Shown here: one piece after another, positions 23,203-25,927 of the stretch
Position numbering within the stretch: position 1 is the first letter of the stretch
Layout: each line of letters begins with the position of its first letter
IMG/VR virus record: IMGVR_UViG_3300033997_000085
Location: 1-25,927 of that record
DNA from: a virus
Direction: 5' to 3' (one strand)
DNA: 25,927 bases
Made by a program: the position numbers and the translations under genes
The notes under the pieces: model-generated
Seen by the model: only the letters and a program-made list of their open reading frames with translations
The model's database searches: none
What the model was told of the DNA's origin: nothing

Positions 23203-23492
23203 CAACCGACTCTCCACACCCGAGCCAGGTTGCCCGAACTCTGGCACACCGACCCAACGAACACCGCCAGCAGTACCACCAGCGGCCACGAGTTGCGCGG
23301 CATGATCAGTTGGCCTTTGCCGATGTAAACAATCACTGCACCGGACGCCACCATCACCATCCAGGCAAGGCAGCTCATGTCGCGACGGAAGCGTGCGCCA
23401 CGGCGTCGGAAGGTGAACAAGCGAACGAACAACGCCACGCACAACCAGAACGTGGCCTGGGTCAGTACTGCCTGAATCACGTGACTATCCAT
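23202..23492 (-). CDS. Holin-like protein 2 (three-TM)
   Basis: A 96-aa protein with three apolar segments (about 10-27, 41-58, 72-88) joined by an Arg-rich loop (FTFRRRGARFRRD). Size and topology fit the putative 3-TM phage holin family. ATG 23492 has GGAGG 4-5 nt upstream and overlaps the preceding holin-like gene by 8 nt. It could be a holin or an antiholin paired with that gene. The call rests on topology and context only. Confidence 0.75.
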   Translation of the reverse strand: MDSHVIQAVLTQATFWLCVALFVRLFTFRRRGARFRRDMSCLAWMVMVASGAVIVYIGKGQLIMPRNSWPLVVLLAVFVGSVCQSSGNLARVWRVG

Positions 23493-23850
23493 CCTGCCTC
23501 CCTTGCGGCTCGGCATCGAGACCGCGTCGCTTGATGATGGCGAGTGCAACCGTGACAACCAGTACCGACGCACCGAACGCAGCCGGGCCGGAGTGCTTGA
23601 ACGGTCGAATGCCCCACAACTCCAGCTCGCCGAGGCTCGGGGCAAACAGATAACCCATGACGAAGGACACGAGCAGGAACACCACTCGCTTCCACACCGG
23701 CAACTCTTCAGTGGTAGTGAAGAACACCAGGGCACCAGCAAGCGCGCCGATCACGGCAAGTGCATCAATGCCGGTGAACAACCCCGTTACAGCAGCACCG
23801 GCTCCACCGGCCACGACAACTGTTGCAGCCGTGCTTGCTGGCTCGCCCAT
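23485..23850 (-). CDS. Holin-like protein 1
   Basis: A 121-aa membrane protein starting MGEPASTAATVVVAGGAGAAVTGLFTGIDALAVIGALAGALVFF, with further apolar segments at about 55-72 and 92-109. This pattern (small Gly/Ala-rich first span, then KELPxWKR-like loop) is common in holins encoded before HNH/terminase genes of Pseudomonas prophages. Start at ATG 23850 with GGAG 7 nt upstream. First gene after the late terminator, so presumably the first gene of the antiterminated late transcript. It would permeabilise the inner membrane to release the endolysin. Confidence 0.78.
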   Translation of the reverse strand: MGEPASTAATVVVAGGAGAAVTGLFTGIDALAVIGALAGALVFFTTTEELPVWKRVVFLLVSFVMGYLFAPSLGELELWGIRPFKHSGPAAFGASVLVVTVALAIIKRRGLDAEPQGRQDG

Positions 23851-23891
23851 GCTGATACTCCATTGCAGACACCCATCGGGCAGAAAATAAA

Positions 23892-23912
23892 AACCCCGCA
23901 CGAGGCGGGGTT
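23892..23912 (-). terminator. Strong terminator upstream of the late operon (tR'-like)
   Basis: AACCCCGC / GCGGGGTT form a perfect 8-bp stem with a 5-nt loop, followed on the minus strand by TTTTTATTTTC. It separates the Q-like gene from all late genes, as the lambda tR' terminator does. Confidence 0.85.
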
Positions 23913-24039
23913 GAGGAACCGGTCTAGGGGAACCGGGTGAAGCTGCACAGCACGTGCGAGGTCAGCGCCGAGGCGCAAATTCCATATCGTGGGGACTTTT
24001 TACCCCTTGAGTACGGAACCGAAAAGGGGGCAATTTCGG
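23913..24039 (-). promoter_or_regulatory. Candidate late promoter / antiterminator loading region
   Basis: A 127-bp gap between the Q-like gene and the terminator. It contains a direct repeat GGAACCGG (23915-23922 and 23929-23936, 14 bp apart) and a hairpin AACCGAAA / TTTCGGTT (24017-24041) overlapping the Q-like stop codon. In lambdoid phages the late promoter and Q-binding site lie exactly here. No convincing -35/-10 pair was found by eye. Confidence 0.35.
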
Positions 24040-24522
24040 TTAATTCGCTCGACGCAACTTTGACGCAACTTTGAGAACACTTTGAGTCTGTCCGGCCCGA
24101 CGAACGGCCAGTTGTTTTCGAACCTCTGCCCGACGGGTCAGCGCTTGAAGCAACCGCAGGTGCAAAGCGTGCACCTGATCGTAATACGTCTGACGGGCCG
24201 TCGATGAAAAGCCCGCCAGATGCATCTGCATAAGCCAGCTTGGTGTCGGATCACTCCCATACCGAACAACCGCCAGCCGGGCCAGCGCCTCGCCACGTTT
24301 GCCCTGCCGCTCAATTTCAGACAAACCAGCAGTGACCTCTTGAGCAACACCATCAGGTCCAGCACCAGCACCAAGGATAATGCGCGGACCAGGCGTACCA
24401 CGGGGAGCGCAGCCACCCCACTCCATGATCGTAGCCATGGGGCTTCCCATTCCGCCGCCCATCCCATTATTTCGGCATTGCTCGGCCCAGTGCTTCAACA
24501 GAGTTTCCATTTCTTCGATCAT
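24040..24522 (-). CDS. Q-like late antitermination protein (putative)
   Basis: A 160-aa protein. The start MIEEMETLLKHWAEQCRNNG resembles the first helix of phage Q-type proteins. The segment LARLAVVRYGSDPTPSWLMQMHLAGFSSTARQTYYDQVHALHLRLLQAL (about 83-130) looks like a sigma-region-4-like helix-turn-helix with a conserved V.A.H pattern, as in several Q families. The C-terminus is very basic. ATG 24522 has GGGGAG 7 nt upstream. Position directly before a terminator and the late operon supports a late-gene activator role. Family assignment is by pattern and context; it could be another DNA-binding regulator. Confidence 0.65.
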   Translation of the reverse strand: MIEEMETLLKHWAEQCRNNGMGGGMGSPMATIMEWGGCAPRGTPGPRIILGAGAGPDGVAQEVTAGLSEIERQGKRGEALARLAVVRYGSDPTPSWLMQMHLAGFSSTARQTYYDQVHALHLRLLQALTRRAEVRKQLAVRRAGQTQSVLKVASKLRRAN

Positions 24523-24854
24523 CGCCCCGCTCCCCCGCTCAAAACCCAACCCGACACAAAAAACACCATACTCAACACAAACCCAACACAGCTAAAAGCC
24601 TTTAAATTCAACAGCTTTAAAACATCTGTGTTGAGTGTGTTGGGTGTGTTGGGTTTAACGGTCCTCGCATAAGAAAAAAATCGTGCTACCAGGGATTGAA
24701 ATAATGTCACCCATGCGCGTGCGCGACGCCAAACCCAACACACCCAACACACAAGCCGGAAAGCCGCGAAATAGAAGGCTTGAAATTGTGTGATGTATCG
24801 AAAACCAACCCAACACACCCCCAACACACCCAACACACTTTTAGTCGGATTCAT
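24519..24854 (-). CDS. Uncertain ORF spanning the iteron-like region
   Basis: A 111-aa open frame (MNPTKSVLGVLGVCWVGF...). Its ATG overlaps the replication gene stop by 4 nt and its stop overlaps the Q-like ATG by 3 nt, so it is perfectly positioned for coupled translation. Against it: the 9-bp repeats produce runs of VLG and NTP, and the protein is apolar and Trp/Cys/Phe-rich with no recognisable domain, as expected of translated repeat DNA. It may be a small membrane protein or not expressed. Listed at low confidence. Confidence 0.35.
   Translation of the reverse strand: MNPTKSVLGVLGVCWVGFRYITQFQAFYFAAFRLVCWVCWVWRRARAWVTLFQSLVARFFSYARTVKPNTPNTLNTDVLKLLNLKAFSCVGFVLSMVFFVSGWVLSGGAGR
24571..24837. 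repeat. Ten-copy 9-bp iteron-like array (CCCAACACA), possible replication origin
   Basis: Forward copies of CCCAACACA start at 24571 (variant CTCAACACA), 24582, 24734, 24743, 24809, 24820 and 24829. Inverted copies (TGTGTTGGG or TGTGTTGAG) start at 24627, 24636 and 24645 and are directly tandem. Copies at 24582 and 24627 flank a 36-bp AT-rich stretch. Iterons in both orientations around an AT-rich core, right after a primase/helicase gene, recall the P4-type origin, where the alpha protein binds repeats. The role is inferred. Confidence 0.8.
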
Positions 24855-25927
24855 GCTACCGCCGCCTTGATGTGGTCCCAGTTGTCGACGTTCCAGCCCG
24901 CCAAGCGTGCAGCTGCCCGCCAAGCAACCACCGCCTTGCCCAGGTCGGCCGACCTGAGTGATGGGGGCTGGGAAGCCTGGTCATCACGCGGAAAGAAGAA
25001 CGCCCCGAACTTGCGATTGCTGCCGTCGGTCCAGGGGATGGCGCGGGTCTTATCCACCTCGGAGCTGATGAACAACGAAAACTTCGTCTGACTCATCACA
25101 TGCTCTTTGTTGCGGTGACACCACTCCAGAAACATCGCGTAGAGGTCGGTCGATAAACAGGCGCCCCACATATCGCGCCCAAGTTCGCCGTATTGCCAGA
25201 GGAACAGGAAAGTCTGCCAACTGGCCCGACTCAACGCCACCAGCCGCTCACGGGCATCAGTGCTGGGCGGCCTGGTACGCTGGTCGAAGTCGCCCAGGTC
25301 GATGGACAACAACCACGCATAAAGCGCCGCTACACCGCCGTTTTCCAACTCCCGGCCAACCGCCTTCTGCCGCTCAACCGGTAACGTTTCCATCGGCCAA
25401 AGCACCAGCATTCGGCGGTCGCTCGGCGCAATCGGCCACGGCATAATCTCGTTGCTAAGGAACGCCGCATTCATGTGGTTGGCTTCTTCCCAACCATTGA
25501 TAAACTTCGACTCCATACGCACCGTCTTGCCGGTGACCAGGTGCTTGATCTTGCCCACCTGGTTGTAACGTTGATCTCGGCTGACAACTTCCTCAAACAC
25601 CGCCCACAGCTTTCGGCTTTGCCAGGCGTTGAAGTTGCTTTCCAACTGGGTCTGGCCGACCGTGGCAGCGTATTGCCCGTACAACAATCCGAAGGCATCA
25701 GCGAACAACAGGCTTTTACCTGAGCCCTCCATGGTGGAGTGAGCCAGCACCGCGGTATCCATTTTCGCGCCGAGGTGCTGCAAGGGATATGCGAGCCACT
25801 TCACCAACCAATCGTTCGACGACTTATCGTGATTGCACAGGAACGAAATCAACCACCGTAGGTTCTCGCACGCCGCGTCATCACGCGTCGGCTCCATGGG
25901 CAGCCCGTCGAAGGTATTGATGTAGAA
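24851..25927 (-). CDS. Primase/SF3-helicase-like replication protein, C-terminal part (cut at right edge)
   Basis: The frame is open to the window edge; the visible 358 residues begin FYINTFDGLPMEPTR, a typical entry into the DUF5906/D5-like helicase region. Walker A is MEGSGKS (about residues 66-72) and Walker B lies in LWAVFEEVVS, followed by KHLVTGKTVRMESKF and the sensor NEIMPWPIAPSDRRMLVLWP, matching phage primase-helicases with a VirE/P4-like ATPase. A winged-helix-like tail (MFLEWCHRN...) closes it. It should unwind DNA at the phage origin; the primase domain, if present, is off the window. The nearby iteron array may be its binding site. Confidence 0.9.
   Translation of the reverse strand, partial: FYINTFDGLPMEPTRDDAACENLRWLISFLCNHDKSSNDWLVKWLAYPLQHLGAKMDTAVLAHSTMEGSGKSLLFADAFGLLYGQYAATVGQTQLESNFNAWQSRKLWAVFEEVVSRDQRYNQVGKIKHLVTGKTVRMESKFINGWEEANHMNAAFLSNEIMPWPIAPSDRRMLVLWPMETLPVERQKAVGRELENGGVAALYAWLLSIDLGDFDQRTRPPSTDARERLVALSRASWQTFLFLWQYGELGRDMWGACLSTDLYAMFLEWCHRNKEHVMSQTKFSLFISSEVDKTRAIPWTDGSNRKFGAFFFPRDDQASQPPSLRSADLGKAVVAWRAAARLAGWNVDNWDHIKAAVA

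Larger units (their letters stand above)
508..25927 (-). mobile_element. Prophage: HK97-type head, Mu-type contractile tail (left end to beyond the window)
   Basis: A continuous minus-strand late operon carries packaging, head, tail and lysis genes. It is bounded on the left by a tRNA-Cys 3' fragment typical of integrase-mediated insertion. The head module (P27 TerS, TerL, HK97 portal, S49 protease, HK97 capsid, connector proteins) and the Mu gp37-gp48-like tail module come from different phage lineages, as in Shigella phage SfV. No interrupted structural gene is seen, so the visible part looks intact. Integrase, repressor and the second att site must lie right of the window, so completeness and inducibility cannot be judged. 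Confidence 0.95.

Noticed and set aside
22834-23442. 202-aa version of the HNH nuclease with an 80-residue N-terminal extension
   Set aside because: The extension overlaps the holin-like gene and is unlike HNH proteins; the ATG at 23202 overlaps the upstream stop and is preferred.
24571-24837. CRISPR array
   Set aside because: Units are 9 bp, partly tandem, in both orientations and without equal-length spacers.

Overview
The window holds most of a temperate bacteriophage genome (a prophage) integrated in a Pseudomonas-like chromosome. Support for that host: high-GC coding sequence with a Pseudomonas-style codon pattern, a P27/HK97-type packaging module, a GH19 endolysin, and a tRNA-Cys 3' end that serves as the integration site. 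The genus is an inference.

Layout, left to right. Positions 1-507 are chromosomal flank with a long hairpin repeat and the terminator that originally followed a minus-strand tRNA-Cys. Positions 508-554 are the 3' half of that tRNA and form the prophage junction (att). Next comes a 323-bp non-coding stretch, then an AT-rich plus-strand accessory gene (878-1258) facing the phage late genes. Everything else is on the minus strand and is transcribed from right to left.

In transcription order the minus-strand genes are: the C-terminal part of a primase/SF3-helicase-like replication protein (cut by the right edge); a 9-bp iteron-like array; a Q-like late regulator followed by a terminator; two small holin-like membrane proteins; an HNH endonuclease; terminase small and large subunits; a 59-aa membrane protein; portal; S49 head protease; HK97-fold capsid; head-tail joining proteins; an accessory SHOCT-domain gene; a full Mu-like contractile tail (gp37, DUF2635, sheath, tube, frameshifted chaperone pair, tape measure, circularisation/N-like, hub, spike, gp46, gp47, gp48); tail fibre and its chaperone; and finally endolysin with nested Rz/Rz1 spanins.

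The virion would be a myophage with an HK97-type head joined to a Mu-type tail, the same mosaic plan known from Shigella phage SfV. Nearly all late genes overlap by 1-13 nt or lie within a few nt of each other, so they form one long operon. Several terminator-like hairpins sit inside this operon, and the Q-like gene upstream suggests that antitermination gets transcription through them. Integrase, repressor and early control genes are not in the window and should lie to the right.

The least explained parts are the att-proximal beta-helix-like gene, the SHOCT gene inserted between head and tail modules, and the ten-copy 9-bp repeat array between the helicase and the Q-like gene.
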